A DNA stretch of 64,000 nt from G963662265 sp963668545 (GTDB taxonomy: Bacteria; Spirochaetota; Spirochaetia; CADAEX01): positions 868,001 to 932,000 of the forward strand of contig OY764868.1 in NCBI GenBank assembly GCA_963668545.1. Reading direction: 5' to 3'. Every line of letters starts with the position of its first letter. Within the stretch, counting starts at the first letter, position 1. A program made the translations under genes and the position numbers. Shown piece by piece: positions 41,480 through 51,320 of this stretch. The notes beneath the pieces are model-generated. The model did not search any database. It was not told the DNA's origin and saw nothing but the letters and a program-made list of their open reading frames with translations.

Positions 41480-42424
41480 ATGAAAGTGAAATTCTGGGGA
41501 GTAAGGGGATCTGTCCCGGTTCCCCTTACCAACAGTCAGCTGCACAGAAGAATTTCTGCAGTTGTTCAGAGAATCAAGCCGGAGGATCTTGAAACTCCGG
41601 AAACAAGAGAAAAATTTATGGCATCTCTGCCTGACTATATTTTTTCATATGTGGGGGGCAATACAACCTGCCTGGAGATAAGGCTGGATGATGACAATAT
41701 AATTATTTTCGATGCTGGAACCGGTATCCGGGAACTGGGAAACAGTCTTGCCAGAAATAAGGATCATATAAGGCACTATCATATATTCTTCACCCATTTT
41801 CACTGGGATCACCTCCAGGGGCTCCCGTTTTTTTCACCTCAGGTTTATGACAAAAAATGCAGGATTACTTTCTACAGCCCGTCGGGAAAGCTCAGAGAAT
41901 ATCTTTATAAACAGATGGAACCCCCGTTTTTCCCGATTACAATGGATCTTTTTGATGCTGATATCGATTTTGTAAAGGTTCCTGTAGAGGGAATCAGGAT
42001 CGGCAGCGGAAGGGTTGTTCCCAGGGCTGTCAGGCATCCCGGGGGATGTTTCTCGTACAAGGTTGTTGAGGACAACAAGAGTATGATTTTTTCGACAGAT
42101 ACGGAACTCAGGGAAAGTGATTTTGAAAAAAGCAGTTCAAATATCGAATTCTACAAAAATACAGATCTTATTGTGCTTGATACCCAGTATACACTGGATG
42201 AAGCGATTGAAAAATATGACTGGGGCCATTCATCATTCAGCCTGGGGGTTGAATTTGCTGCCGAGTGGAAAATCGGAAAGCTGGTCATGTTTCATCATGA
42301 ACCTTTATATGAAGACAGGAAAATCCATGATATTCTCAACAAGGCTAAATGGTATGCAGGTCATCTCTACAGCAACAGACCGGAAGTAATGATCGCAAAA
42401 GAAGGTCTGGAAATCGAGGTGTAA
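41480..42424 (+). CDS. MBL-fold metallohydrolase
   Basis: A 314-residue metallo-beta-lactamase-fold protein. It begins KVKFWGVRGSVPVP, as in the PhnP/RNase Z-like branch, and has the GGNTTCLEI strand, the metal motif THFHWDHLQGLP (HxHxDH), a downstream HPGG with a ligand His, an Asp in STDTEL and His in GHSS and FHHEP. The lack of further domains suggests a soluble phosphodiesterase or lactonase; substrate unknown. It is followed closely by a small gene. Confidence 0.88.
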   Translation: MKVKFWGVRGSVPVPLTNSQLHRRISAVVQRIKPEDLETPETREKFMASLPDYIFSYVGGNTTCLEIRLDDDNIIIFDAGTGIRELGNSLARNKDHIRHYHIFFTHFHWDHLQGLPFFSPQVYDKKCRITFYSPSGKLREYLYKQMEPPFFPITMDLFDADIDFVKVPVEGIRIGSGRVVPRAVRHPGGCFSYKVVEDNKSMIFSTDTELRESDFEKSSSNIEFYKNTDLIVLDTQYTLDEAIEKYDWGHSSFSLGVEFAAEWKIGKLVMFHHEPLYEDRKIHDILNKAKWYAGHLYSNRPEVMIAKEGLEIEV

Positions 42425-42426
42425 CT

Positions 42427-42591
42427 GTGGATCTTTCAGAAGATGAAAAAAAATCTCTATACAGGCTTCTCAGAAAAAATGATAAATATCTGGATAAAAC
42501 TTTATACAGTCTCAAATACAGGCTTGAAAAGGAACTTTTCAGCAGGCTTACAATTGAGGAGATACAGGATATCCAGGCTGATAAGAGCTGA
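42427..42591 (+). CDS. Small helical protein, 54 residues
   Basis: The frame is open from GTG 42427, two bases after the MBL-gene stop, with GAGG at a good distance. The product (starting MDLSEDEKKSLYRLLRKNDK) is charged and wholly helical in appearance. Close spacing and the ribosome-binding site suggest a real gene co-translated with the MBL enzyme. No family is known to me. Confidence 0.5.
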   Translation: MDLSEDEKKSLYRLLRKNDKYLDKTLYSLKYRLEKELFSRLTIEEIQDIQADKS

Positions 42592-42704
42592 CAAAATCAT
42601 CTGCAGGGAATAATGGAATTCAATAAAGTAACATCTGTTTATGCCAGATGTTTAACAATATATCAGGGATAATTTATTATCCCTCAATAAACAAGGAAGA
42701 AATC

Positions 42705-45700
42705 ATGAAAACCAGAAAAATTATATTCCTGACAGTTTTTATTTTAATTACAATTCCCCTTTTCAGCGAATACGATCCCCCTTCCCAGGGTGAAATGCTT
42801 TATGATTTTTACTCGCCTGAAATGATTTCTTCAGGGAGTCCTCTGGTTTCTTCGGAAGCTCCTCTTTCATGTTTCGTCAATCCCGCTTCAGGCGGGTTTC
42901 TCCAGCGCACAACAGCTGCCCTAAACTATACAGCACTGCACGGAAGCGGTTCAGATGAAGGCTGGGGCAATGCTGTTAATGCAGGTCTCTCAATCCCAAC
43001 TGATATCGGGGTCTATACAGCTTCCGTTTTTTTTCTTAACAGTGATTTTGATTCACCGGATTACGGGACTCTCTCCCGTCTTGGTTTTGCTTTTTCAAAA
43101 GACCTGTTCAGCAATCTTTCAGCAGGTGCTTCTGTTACCCTTACAGCAGGGAAGAATGACAGTTCCGGCTGGGGCCTCGGAATGGATATTGGAATACTTC
43201 ACTATCCCGATGCTTTTCTGAGCAGCCGTAATTTCAGATGGGGTGCTGTGTTTAAAAATATAGGCAAGGGATATTCTGTATCGGATTCAGCAGAAGGCTC
43301 TCTCCCTTCACTTTTTACACCGGGAATCGGGGCTGGTATAACCCTTTTTGAGACAGAGGGTTTTTCTTTTGACTTTTCAGGAGATCTTCTTTTCCCCTCT
43401 TTTCAGGATATACGGACAGAGATAGGAGCTGTTTTCAATATAAATAATCTCCTTGATATCAATCTTTCTGCAAGGTTTGATATGGATGAGATGTCGGATG
43501 ATTTGAATCCTGCCCCATCGGCAGGGATCTCATTCGGTTTTAATGCAGATCTGAGGAAAATTGCCCCTGCTTCAATTGACAGGGAAGACCTTGAAAAGAC
43601 CGAGGTACATACTACATTCGGATTTGCCAGGATAAATGATAATGTAAACAGCTACAGTGCCGGATTCAGGATCCCCTTCGGGATAAGGGATGAAGCAGGG
43701 CCTGATATAAAAATCGGGTACGACAGTGTCAGATATATATCTCCTGACAATGACGGAAGGAGTGATAATCTTGTTTTCCCTGTTGATATAACTGACGAGC
43801 GTTATATCAGGGGATATGAATTTATTATTACTGATTCTGAAGGCAATGTTGTAAGGCAGTATGAAAACAAGGATGAAAGGCCTGAAAACATTTCTTTTGA
43901 GAATATATTTGACAGGTTAATGTATGTTAAAACCGGCATAGGGATACCTGAAAAATTCAGGTGGGACGGGAACAGCAACGACCGCTCCGAGGTCCCTGAC
44001 GGGGAATATCTGTTTTATGTAAGGGCCTGGGATGATAACGGCAATATATCGGAAAGTGAAAAACACAGAGTAGTTGTTGATACCGTATCCCCTGCTTTGA
44101 CAGTTTCATCTCCGCCTGTCCTGGACCGGATATTTTCTCCCAACAATGACGGGAGCCGGGATTTTCTTACCATAAGGCAGACAGGAAGCAGTGAGGATCT
44201 CTGGACAGCCCGGATTAAAGACAACAACGGGAAAACACTGAAGAAATTCCAGTGGGAAAACAGTTCCCCGACAGATATTTTCTGGAACGGGGCAGGGGAT
44301 GATGGTATGCTTCTCCCTGACGGTGTTTACAGTTATCATATTTCATCAACCGACAGGGCTGAAAACAGCAGCAGCGACAGTGTGGCTAATATAATAATAA
44401 GCACAATGAACACACCTGCATCCCTTTCAATCAGCAGGGCAGCTTTTTCTCCTGATAATGACGGTTTAGCTGATTTTCTTGATTTCAGTTTCAATGTACC
44501 TGTGAAAAAAGGTATTTCAGGATGGGTTCTTGATATCCTTGACAATTCAGGAAGTATAGTTAACTCATTTGAGGGAAATGAGGAGATCCCTGAAAATTTC
44601 ACCTTCTACGGACTTTCTTCAGGCAAGACATTTCTTCCTGAGGGTGTATACAGCGGAAGACTGCAGATTGTCTACAGGAACGGAAATATGCCGGAAGCGA
44701 TCTCTCCCGATTTTGAAATAGATATTACAGCACCGGAAGCTGAGCTTTCAGCTGACTATACCGTATTTTCACCCAATAATGACGGAAAAAAAGATGAGCT
44801 GCTTGTGAACCAGAAAAGCAGCTTTGAAGAGGTCTGGACAGGTATTGTAAGGGATATCAGCGGAAATATTGTTTTTAAGCGGGAATGGCTCGGAGAAGCA
44901 GATCCTGTTTTCAGATGGGATGCATCATCAGAGGGGGGCAGAAGGGCTCCCGACGGTGAATATATATACCAGCTCAGTTCTCAGGACAGGGCAGGAAACA
45001 GAGGCGTATCATCCTCTTTGAGGTTTTTTATAGATACCGAGGAGACACCTCTCCTTGTATCAAGGGAATATGATGTTTTTTCTCCGAACGGGGACGGAAT
45101 AAGGGACAGTATCAGGTTTTTCCCCGAGCTTAAAAAGAAAGACGGGGTTGAAAGCTACATATTCACTGTTAATGACAATGAAGGAAATACTGTTTATGAA
45201 AAGACAGGCAGGGGATCTGTCCCTGATTCTATAATATGGAACGGAAAAGAAATTTCAGGAAGCATCGATAAAAGCGGTTACCGGGCGTCTTTGAGTGTTG
45301 TTTATGTAAACGGAAACAATCCTGAAGCTTTCACCTCAGCTTTTTCATCAGACACGGAATTCCCTGTTCTTGAAATGAATGAGAAGTATTCTGTTTTTTC
45401 TCCAAACATGGATGGAAGAAAAGATATTCTCCCTGTTCATATAGAATCCTCAAGCAGCGAAGAACTCTGGACAGGAAAGATTATCAGTAAAAACGGAAAG
45501 ACTGTCCGAAGTTACAACTGGAAAGATCTCGGAAAGGAAATTTCATGGGACGGAAAGGATGATTCAGGAAATACTGTTCCTGACGGCGAGTACATTTTTT
45601 CAGTAAGCTCTGAAGATGCAGGGGGCAACAGGACGGAAAAAGCAGTAAAGGGGATTGTTCTTGATAACCGGGTTACCAGCGCTATACTTTCGGTAAACAG

Positions 45701-46721
45701 TGAAGGATTCTCTCCGAATAATGATAATTATTTTGACAGTGCAGAGTTTTCCGTTTTTGTCTCTCCTCGTGACAGTATTGAAAAATGGAGCCTTGATATT
45801 ACAGACAGTTCAGGAAAAACTGTAAGATCATTCACAGGCGGGCAGCAGATTTCTGATATCGTGAAATGGGACGGCAGAAATGAAAAAGGGGATATAGTTG
45901 ACGGGGTATACAGGGCAGAGCTTTCCGTAACATATAACAAGGGGGACAATCCCGGTTCTGTTACCCGGGAGTTTGTTCTTGATACAGCCCCCCCCTCTTC
46001 AGAAATCCTGATCTCACCCTATCCCTTCTCTCCTGATAATGACGGAATTGATGACGAGGTTTCAATCAGCCTTAATATGGCAGACCTGAGCGGAATAAGG
46101 GAATGGTCAATGGAAATATATGATCCTGCAGGAAATATCTTCAAGACATATGAAGGGAAGGGTTCTCCTGCCGGAAAAATTATATGGGATGGTATCTCCG
46201 ATACAGGGGAGCTGGTCCAGGCTGCCGAGGATTACACTTTTGTGCTTGAATCATCAGATAATCTCGGAAACAGCATCGGGAAAAAGGGTGTTATTCCTGT
46301 AGATGTGCTTGTAGTAAGAGATGGGGACAAGCTTAAAATCAGGATATCAAGTATCAAATTCTCTCCCAATTCACCTGAGCTTGAAGCTGATATACCCGAG
46401 ATAAAGGAAAAGAATGAAAAGATCATTAAAAGGCTTTCAGAGATCCTTAATAAATACTCAAGCTACATGATCAGGATAGAAGGTCATGCCAACAACCTCA
46501 GCTGGGCAGATCCCGCCAGGGCGAAAATTGAGGAAAAGGATGAGCTTATCCCCCTTTCAAATGCCAGATGCGTTACAGTAAGGGATATACTTGCTGAAAA
46601 CGGGGTGAAAAAGGAAAGGGTTACCATGGAAGGTCTTGGAGGTACTGATCCGGTTGTTCCATTCAGCGACCTTAAAAACAGGTGGAAAAACAGAAGAGTT
46701 GAATTTATATTGATTAAATAG
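42705..46721 (+). CDS. Large outer-membrane OmpA-family protein with eight FlgD-like repeats
   Basis: From ATG 42705 (AGGAAG upstream) the product has 1338 residues. A signal peptide (to about residue 22) is followed by a beta-barrel-like region (to about 340) resembling PorV/UPF0164-type proteins. Eight modules of about 100 residues each follow, each opening with a SPNNDG-type motif (variants SPDNDG, SPNGDG, SPNMDG, SPNNDN, at about residues 345, 478, 582, 688, 791, 901, 1002 and 1108) and ending with DG-EY and AGN patterns as in FlgD-like Ig repeats. The C-terminus (about 1205-1338) is an OmpA peptidoglycan-binding domain (IEGHANN, LSNARCVTVRDIL, NRRVEF). It probably spans outer membrane and peptidoglycan. 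Confidence 0.88.
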   Translation: MKTRKIIFLTVFILITIPLFSEYDPPSQGEMLYDFYSPEMISSGSPLVSSEAPLSCFVNPASGGFLQRTTAALNYTALHGSGSDEGWGNAVNAGLSIPTDIGVYTASVFFLNSDFDSPDYGTLSRLGFAFSKDLFSNLSAGASVTLTAGKNDSSGWGLGMDIGILHYPDAFLSSRNFRWGAVFKNIGKGYSVSDSAEGSLPSLFTPGIGAGITLFETEGFSFDFSGDLLFPSFQDIRTEIGAVFNINNLLDINLSARFDMDEMSDDLNPAPSAGISFGFNADLRKIAPASIDREDLEKTEVHTTFGFARINDNVNSYSAGFRIPFGIRDEAGPDIKIGYDSVRYISPDNDGRSDNLVFPVDITDERYIRGYEFIITDSEGNVVRQYENKDERPENISFENIFDRLMYVKTGIGIPEKFRWDGNSNDRSEVPDGEYLFYVRAWDDNGNISESEKHRVVVDTVSPALTVSSPPVLDRIFSPNNDGSRDFLTIRQTGSSEDLWTARIKDNNGKTLKKFQWENSSPTDIFWNGAGDDGMLLPDGVYSYHISSTDRAENSSSDSVANIIISTMNTPASLSISRAAFSPDNDGLADFLDFSFNVPVKKGISGWVLDILDNSGSIVNSFEGNEEIPENFTFYGLSSGKTFLPEGVYSGRLQIVYRNGNMPEAISPDFEIDITAPEAELSADYTVFSPNNDGKKDELLVNQKSSFEEVWTGIVRDISGNIVFKREWLGEADPVFRWDASSEGGRRAPDGEYIYQLSSQDRAGNRGVSSSLRFFIDTEETPLLVSREYDVFSPNGDGIRDSIRFFPELKKKDGVESYIFTVNDNEGNTVYEKTGRGSVPDSIIWNGKEISGSIDKSGYRASLSVVYVNGNNPEAFTSAFSSDTEFPVLEMNEKYSVFSPNMDGRKDILPVHIESSSSEELWTGKIISKNGKTVRSYNWKDLGKEISWDGKDDSGNTVPDGEYIFSVSSEDAGGNRTEKAVKGIVLDNRVTSAILSVNSEGFSPNNDNYFDSAEFSVFVSPRDSIEKWSLDITDSSGKTVRSFTGGQQISDIVKWDGRNEKGDIVDGVYRAELSVTYNKGDNPGSVTREFVLDTAPPSSEILISPYPFSPDNDGIDDEVSISLNMADLSGIREWSMEIYDPAGNIFKTYEGKGSPAGKIIWDGISDTGELVQAAEDYTFVLESSDNLGNSIGKKGVIPVDVLVVRDGDKLKIRISSIKFSPNSPELEADIPEIKEKNEKIIKRLSEILNKYSSYMIRIEGHANNLSWADPARAKIEEKDELIPLSNARCVTVRDILAENGVKKERVTMEGLGGTDPVVPFSDLKNRWKNRRVEFILIK

Positions 46722-46747
46722 CGATTTCCTGTAACTATTGTGTGCTG

Positions 46748-47755
46748 ATGAAGAAGATAATTTACTTTTTAATAACACTTTTTTTTGCAGCGCTGACAGG
46801 TTCAGCATTATTTGCATACTTCTTTAATACCCCTGCAGAAAATATCCCGGAAAACGGTGATCTTTTTACAGTGGGGAAAGGGGAGTCGCTTTACAAGGTT
46901 TCAGATAATCTCTATGAAAAAGGATATATTAAATCGCCCCTGCTGATGAAGCTTATAAGCAGAATTATGGGGACAGAAAGCAGAATCAGGACAGGGCAGT
47001 ATATGATTATGCCGGGTATGAGTACATATGATATACATTCCCTGCTTGTTTCTGGTACAGGGGTCCTTTACAAGGTGACAATTCCTGAGGGTCTTACTGC
47101 ATCAGGAATAGCATCTGTTCTTGATGAGAAGGGGATTACAGCCAGGGATGATTTCCTTGAAGCAGTAAAAAACACAGATATAATAAGGAAGTATAATATC
47201 CCTTCAGATTCCCTTGAGGGTTTTCTCTATCCTGATTCATATTTTTTCCCCTCTTCATACCCTGCTGACAAAGCGGCTGAGTTTATGGTTGATAATTTTT
47301 TTAAAAACACAGAATCCCTGACTGCAGGCTTCAGTTCTGAACAGGTCTTTGAAAAGATTATACTTGCGTCAATAATTGAGAGGGAATACCGTGTTGAAAA
47401 AGAGGCCCCCCTTATCGCTTCAGTGTTTGTAAACAGGCTTGAAAATGATATACCGCTGGGGTCCTGTGCAACTGTTGAATATGTACTGACTGAAATCAGG
47501 GGGAAACCGCATCCCGAGTATCTTACATATGATGATATTAAGATTGATTCTGACTACAATACATATATTCATACAGGTCTCCCCCCCGGACCTATAAGCA
47601 ATCCCGGTCTGGTAGCACTTAATGCGGCTTTTCATCCCGAGAAGTCAGATTATCTGTATTTTCTGCTGAAAGACAGGGATAAAGGGGAGCATTATTTTTC
47701 CAAAAGGTTGTCTGAACATAACAGGGCAAGAATTCTATATCTGAAAAAACAGTAA
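46748..47755 (+). CDS. mltG: Endolytic murein transglycosylase MltG
   Basis: A 335-residue YceG-family enzyme that cuts nascent glycan strands. An N-terminal membrane anchor (residues 3-22) is followed by a LysM-like segment (GKGESLYKVSDNLYEKGYI) and the catalytic domain with the Glu in LASIIEREYRVEKEAP, then GSCATVEYVL and TGLPPGPISNPGL. ATG 46748 is preferred; GTG 46742 would add two residues, and no clear ribosome-binding site is seen. dnaG follows after 14 bases. Confidence 0.93.
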   Translation: MKKIIYFLITLFFAALTGSALFAYFFNTPAENIPENGDLFTVGKGESLYKVSDNLYEKGYIKSPLLMKLISRIMGTESRIRTGQYMIMPGMSTYDIHSLLVSGTGVLYKVTIPEGLTASGIASVLDEKGITARDDFLEAVKNTDIIRKYNIPSDSLEGFLYPDSYFFPSSYPADKAAEFMVDNFFKNTESLTAGFSSEQVFEKIILASIIEREYRVEKEAPLIASVFVNRLENDIPLGSCATVEYVLTEIRGKPHPEYLTYDDIKIDSDYNTYIHTGLPPGPISNPGLVALNAAFHPEKSDYLYFLLKDRDKGEHYFSKRLSEHNRARILYLKKQ

Positions 47756-47769
47756 AAAAAGCGGGACAA

Positions 47770-49554
47770 ATGCATATTCCGGAACAGATTATAAGAGAGA
47801 TCAGTGAGAGAATTAATATCGAAGATATTGTTGGAAACTATGTATCTCTTAAAAAAGCAGGCAGGTATTACAAGGGGCTCTGCCCATTCCATTCAGAAAA
47901 AACCCCATCATTTACCGTAACCCCTGACAAAGGTATGTATTTCTGCTTCAGCTGCAAAAAAGGGGGAAATGTGTTTAATTTCCTCATGGAAGTGGAGCAC
48001 ATGACATTCCCGGAAGCTGTTGAACATCTTGCTGCCAGAGCAGGTATTGATATTGAACATCTCAAATCCCAAGAAAACACGGAGTCAGAGTCCCAGAGAA
48101 AAAAACTGATAGATCTCTATGAAAAGGTTTCGGGAAGTTTCAGCTATATACTTGAAAAAAGCAGTACAGGCAGCTCAGCACTTTCCTATCTTAAGGACCG
48201 CGGTGTAACAGATGAATCCATATTAAAGTTCCGTCTCGGTTTTGCCCCGGCTGACAGGTACTGGCTGAGAAAATTTCTAAGGAATAAAAGTTATTCAGAT
48301 GATTTTCTTGACAGTTCGGGACTTTTTTCCAGAAAATACAGGGATATTTCACTGTTCTCAGGGCGTGTTATTTTCCCGATTTTTTCAAGACACAACAGTG
48401 TGATAGCTTTCGGTGGAAGAGCCCTGGGTGATAATATGCCTAAATATCTGAATTCTCCCGAATCTGAAATTTTCAAGAAGAGTTCAGAGCTTTACGGGTT
48501 CAACCTTGCAATGAAGGAAATCAGAAAGAATGATTTTGTTTATATTGTTGAAGGATATATGGATGTAATAGCCATGAACCAGGGTGGAGTGGAAAATGTT
48601 GTTGCTCCCCTGGGGACAGCCCTGACTGAACATCATGCATCGCTTCTCAGAAAAAACTGTTCAAGAGCTGTGCTTCTTTTTGACGGGGATGAAGCAGGTC
48701 TGAAAGCAACAGAAAAGGGGGCATATATCTGTGAAAAGGGAAAATTGTCCTGCGATGTAATAATTCTGCCGAAAAACAGCGATCCAGCCGATATTCTTAA
48801 AAAAGATGGCGCAGAAGCGTTGAAAAAATATTTAAAATATCCTATAAATTGCTTTGAATTTCTAATAAAAAAATATCTGGAAAATTGTGATACCGGCAGA
48901 CCTGATGAGGTTACTGCACTGCTTAACAGACTTTTTCCTTTTATTGATACTCAGGATTCAGAAGTAAATAAGACAGGCCGGCTGAAAACTGTTGCTGAAT
49001 ATCTTGATACAGACTACAGACCGGTGTATGAGGACTACAGAAAATACACTGTCGGGGAGAAAAGAAGAAATACAGGCCTGATAAACAATGAAAATAATAA
49101 AGAAATATCTGTTACTCCTGAATTATATTTAATGCTTGCAGTTTTGGATAATTTTGATTATTTTTATCTGGTCAGGGAAGAATTCGAGATAGATGACATT
49201 TTGGAAAGGAAAGCTAAAGAATTGTATATAATTCTTGAAGACTGCTACAGGAACAGATCTTTTTCGGCAGATCATGTTCTGGACATGATAAGAGAACCTG
49301 ATTTCAGGAATTTTATAGCAAAAAAAATGACATCAGAAGAATTTTCTGTTAATACCGAACAGCTGATTAGAGATAGCATTATAATAGTAAAACTGAAAAA
49401 TCTAAAACTAAAAAGACAGAGTATTGAGAAACAGATCTGCAGGGCAGATGCAGATACGTATGAAATTGATGAACTGATAGCTGAAAAGCTTTATTTTGAT
49501 AAAGAAATAGATAAATTAAAAGGGATGAATAAGAATGTCAGAATTGCTGAATGA
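47770..49554 (+). CDS. dnaG: DNA primase
   Basis: A 594-residue primase. The CHC2 zinc ribbon (Cys38, His41, Cys59, Cys62) is complete; the TOPRIM core has VEGYMDVIAM (about 259-268) and LFDGDEAGLKA. The C-terminal helicase-interaction domain is shorter and diverged. It overlaps rpoD by 20 bases, the classic macromolecular-synthesis arrangement (without rpsU here). Confidence 0.96.
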   Translation: MHIPEQIIREISERINIEDIVGNYVSLKKAGRYYKGLCPFHSEKTPSFTVTPDKGMYFCFSCKKGGNVFNFLMEVEHMTFPEAVEHLAARAGIDIEHLKSQENTESESQRKKLIDLYEKVSGSFSYILEKSSTGSSALSYLKDRGVTDESILKFRLGFAPADRYWLRKFLRNKSYSDDFLDSSGLFSRKYRDISLFSGRVIFPIFSRHNSVIAFGGRALGDNMPKYLNSPESEIFKKSSELYGFNLAMKEIRKNDFVYIVEGYMDVIAMNQGGVENVVAPLGTALTEHHASLLRKNCSRAVLLFDGDEAGLKATEKGAYICEKGKLSCDVIILPKNSDPADILKKDGAEALKKYLKYPINCFEFLIKKYLENCDTGRPDEVTALLNRLFPFIDTQDSEVNKTGRLKTVAEYLDTDYRPVYEDYRKYTVGEKRRNTGLINNENNKEISVTPELYLMLAVLDNFDYFYLVREEFEIDDILERKAKELYIILEDCYRNRSFSADHVLDMIREPDFRNFIAKKMTSEEFSVNTEQLIRDSIIIVKLKNLKLKRQSIEKQICRADADTYEIDELIAEKLYFDKEIDKLKGMNKNVRIAE

Positions 49555-51298
49555 ACCAGCTGTAATAAAAATCATCGAATATGGTAAAACCAAGAAAAAA
49601 ATCACTTATGATGAAATCAATGATTATTTACCTGACTATATTGTAAACTCGGACAAAATTGAAGATGTAATAGCCCTGATTGAAAAAAACAATATCATTA
49701 TTGAGGAAGAAGGGCTTTCCGGTGATGAAGATGAAGATGAAGATGAAAACGAAAATGACGGTGATAGTGAAAATGACGGGGAAGAAAAACAGAACAGAAA
49801 GATAGTTGCAGGAGATAAGGATTCAGCAATTGACGATCCCATAAGACTTTATCTGAGAGAGATTGGTAAAGAACACCTTTTGACCGCTGAACAGGAAGTT
49901 GAACTTTCCAAAATGATGGAAGACGGTGAAAACATTATCAAGAGGGTTATCAGGGATTCGGGAATGCTTATCCCTGAATTCTATGAACTTTCCCAGAAGA
50001 CTTTTTCCCGGCTTGATCCACGTGATCTCGAACTTTCCAAGAAGGAGATTTCAGAACTGCTGGCTGAAAGAAGAAGGCTTAACCAGTTCTACAGGGAATC
50101 CCTCAAAGAGGTTTCAACTCAGCTCAGAGGCTATATGGATCAGAAAAGAAAGATTCTCACTATGGGGGGGAATATTCTTGATGATTCAGGGCTCAAGAAA
50201 AAGGCAGTTCCACTTTTTAAATACCTCAGGGATGTTGATATACACCAGGATGAAATAGTCCGTTTTTCTGAAAAATTCATAAATGCAGAGAGAAAAATAA
50301 ATAAATACAGAAAAGACCAGAGAAAGATTGAAAAAAGGCTCGGGGTCAAGAACCTTAAAGAGCTCAGAAATCTGGGAAGAGGGCTGGCAACTTCTGCAAA
50401 GAGATCGGAGATAGAGGAAAAGCTTCAGATGTCAGCTGATGAGATCAAGGAAAAGATCCGTGTGATACAGCTGAATGAGAAAAAACTCCGTGAGATGGAA
50501 TGTGATTTCGAAAATTCAATAGAAGATATCCTTGAAAAGGCGAAAGAGATATATCACGGCCGGAACATGATGAAAAATGCAAAGGACCGTCTTATAAAGG
50601 CAAATCTGAGGCTTGTTGTAAGCATTGCGAAAAAATATACAAACAGGGGCCTTCATTTCTTTGATCTTGTACAGGAAGGCAATATCGGGCTTATTAAAGC
50701 TGTTGAGAAATTCGAGTACAGAAAAGGATATAAGTTTTCAACATATGCGACATGGTGGATAAGGCAGGCAATTACCAGGTCCATATCTGACCAGGCAAGA
50801 ACAATCAGGGTCCCTGTTCATATGATAGAGCAGATCAACAAGGTGGTGAGGGAATCAAGGCAGATTATGCAGATTCTCGGAAGGGAGCCTACAGATGAGG
50901 AAATAGCTGAAAGGCTTGGATGGTCTGTAAGCCGTGTCAAGGCTGTCAAGAACGTAGCAAGGGAGCCCATATCACTTGAAACACCGATTGGTGAAGAGGA
51001 GGATTCCCTTCTCGGAGATTTCATTGAGGATAAGGATGTGGAAAACCCGGCAAACCAGACTGCATTTACACTGCTTCAGGAACAGCTTCAGGATGTAATG
51101 AAGACACTTCCTCCTCGTGAGCAGGAAGTTCTCAAGATGAGGTTCGGTCTGGAGGACGGCTATTCTCTCACACTTGAAGAGGTCGGGCTTTATTTTAATG
51201 TTACAAGGGAAAGGATCAGGCAGATTGAAGCCAAAGCCCTGAGAAGGCTCAGGCATCCTAAGAGAAGCCGCCGTTTAAAAGATTATATAGATCAATAA
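49535..51298 (+). CDS. rpoD: Housekeeping RNA polymerase sigma factor
   Basis: A 587-residue sigma-70. Region 1.1 is followed by an acidic spacer (about 65-88, DEDEDENEND). Region 1.2 starts DPIRLYLREIG, region 2 contains DLVQEGNIGLIKAVEKFEYR and YATWWIRQAITRSISDQAR, region 3 has the VHMIEQINKV segment, and region 4 ends with NVTRERIRQIEAKALRRLRH. The start ATG 49535 has AGGGA upstream. It is the likely reader of the TTGACA-type promoters listed here. Confidence 0.97.
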   Translation: MSELLNEPAVIKIIEYGKTKKKITYDEINDYLPDYIVNSDKIEDVIALIEKNNIIIEEEGLSGDEDEDEDENENDGDSENDGEEKQNRKIVAGDKDSAIDDPIRLYLREIGKEHLLTAEQEVELSKMMEDGENIIKRVIRDSGMLIPEFYELSQKTFSRLDPRDLELSKKEISELLAERRRLNQFYRESLKEVSTQLRGYMDQKRKILTMGGNILDDSGLKKKAVPLFKYLRDVDIHQDEIVRFSEKFINAERKINKYRKDQRKIEKRLGVKNLKELRNLGRGLATSAKRSEIEEKLQMSADEIKEKIRVIQLNEKKLREMECDFENSIEDILEKAKEIYHGRNMMKNAKDRLIKANLRLVVSIAKKYTNRGLHFFDLVQEGNIGLIKAVEKFEYRKGYKFSTYATWWIRQAITRSISDQARTIRVPVHMIEQINKVVRESRQIMQILGREPTDEEIAERLGWSVSRVKAVKNVAREPISLETPIGEEEDSLLGDFIEDKDVENPANQTAFTLLQEQLQDVMKTLPPREQEVLKMRFGLEDGYSLTLEEVGLYFNVTRERIRQIEAKALRRLRHPKRSRRLKDYIDQ

Positions 51299-51320
51299 AA
51301 AATCAGGAGAGTTTGTTATT

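Noticed and set aside
43730..46060. CRISPR array or tandem DNA repeat
   Set aside because: The repetition is at protein level (SPNNDG modules about 300 bases apart) with diverged DNA and no spacers.
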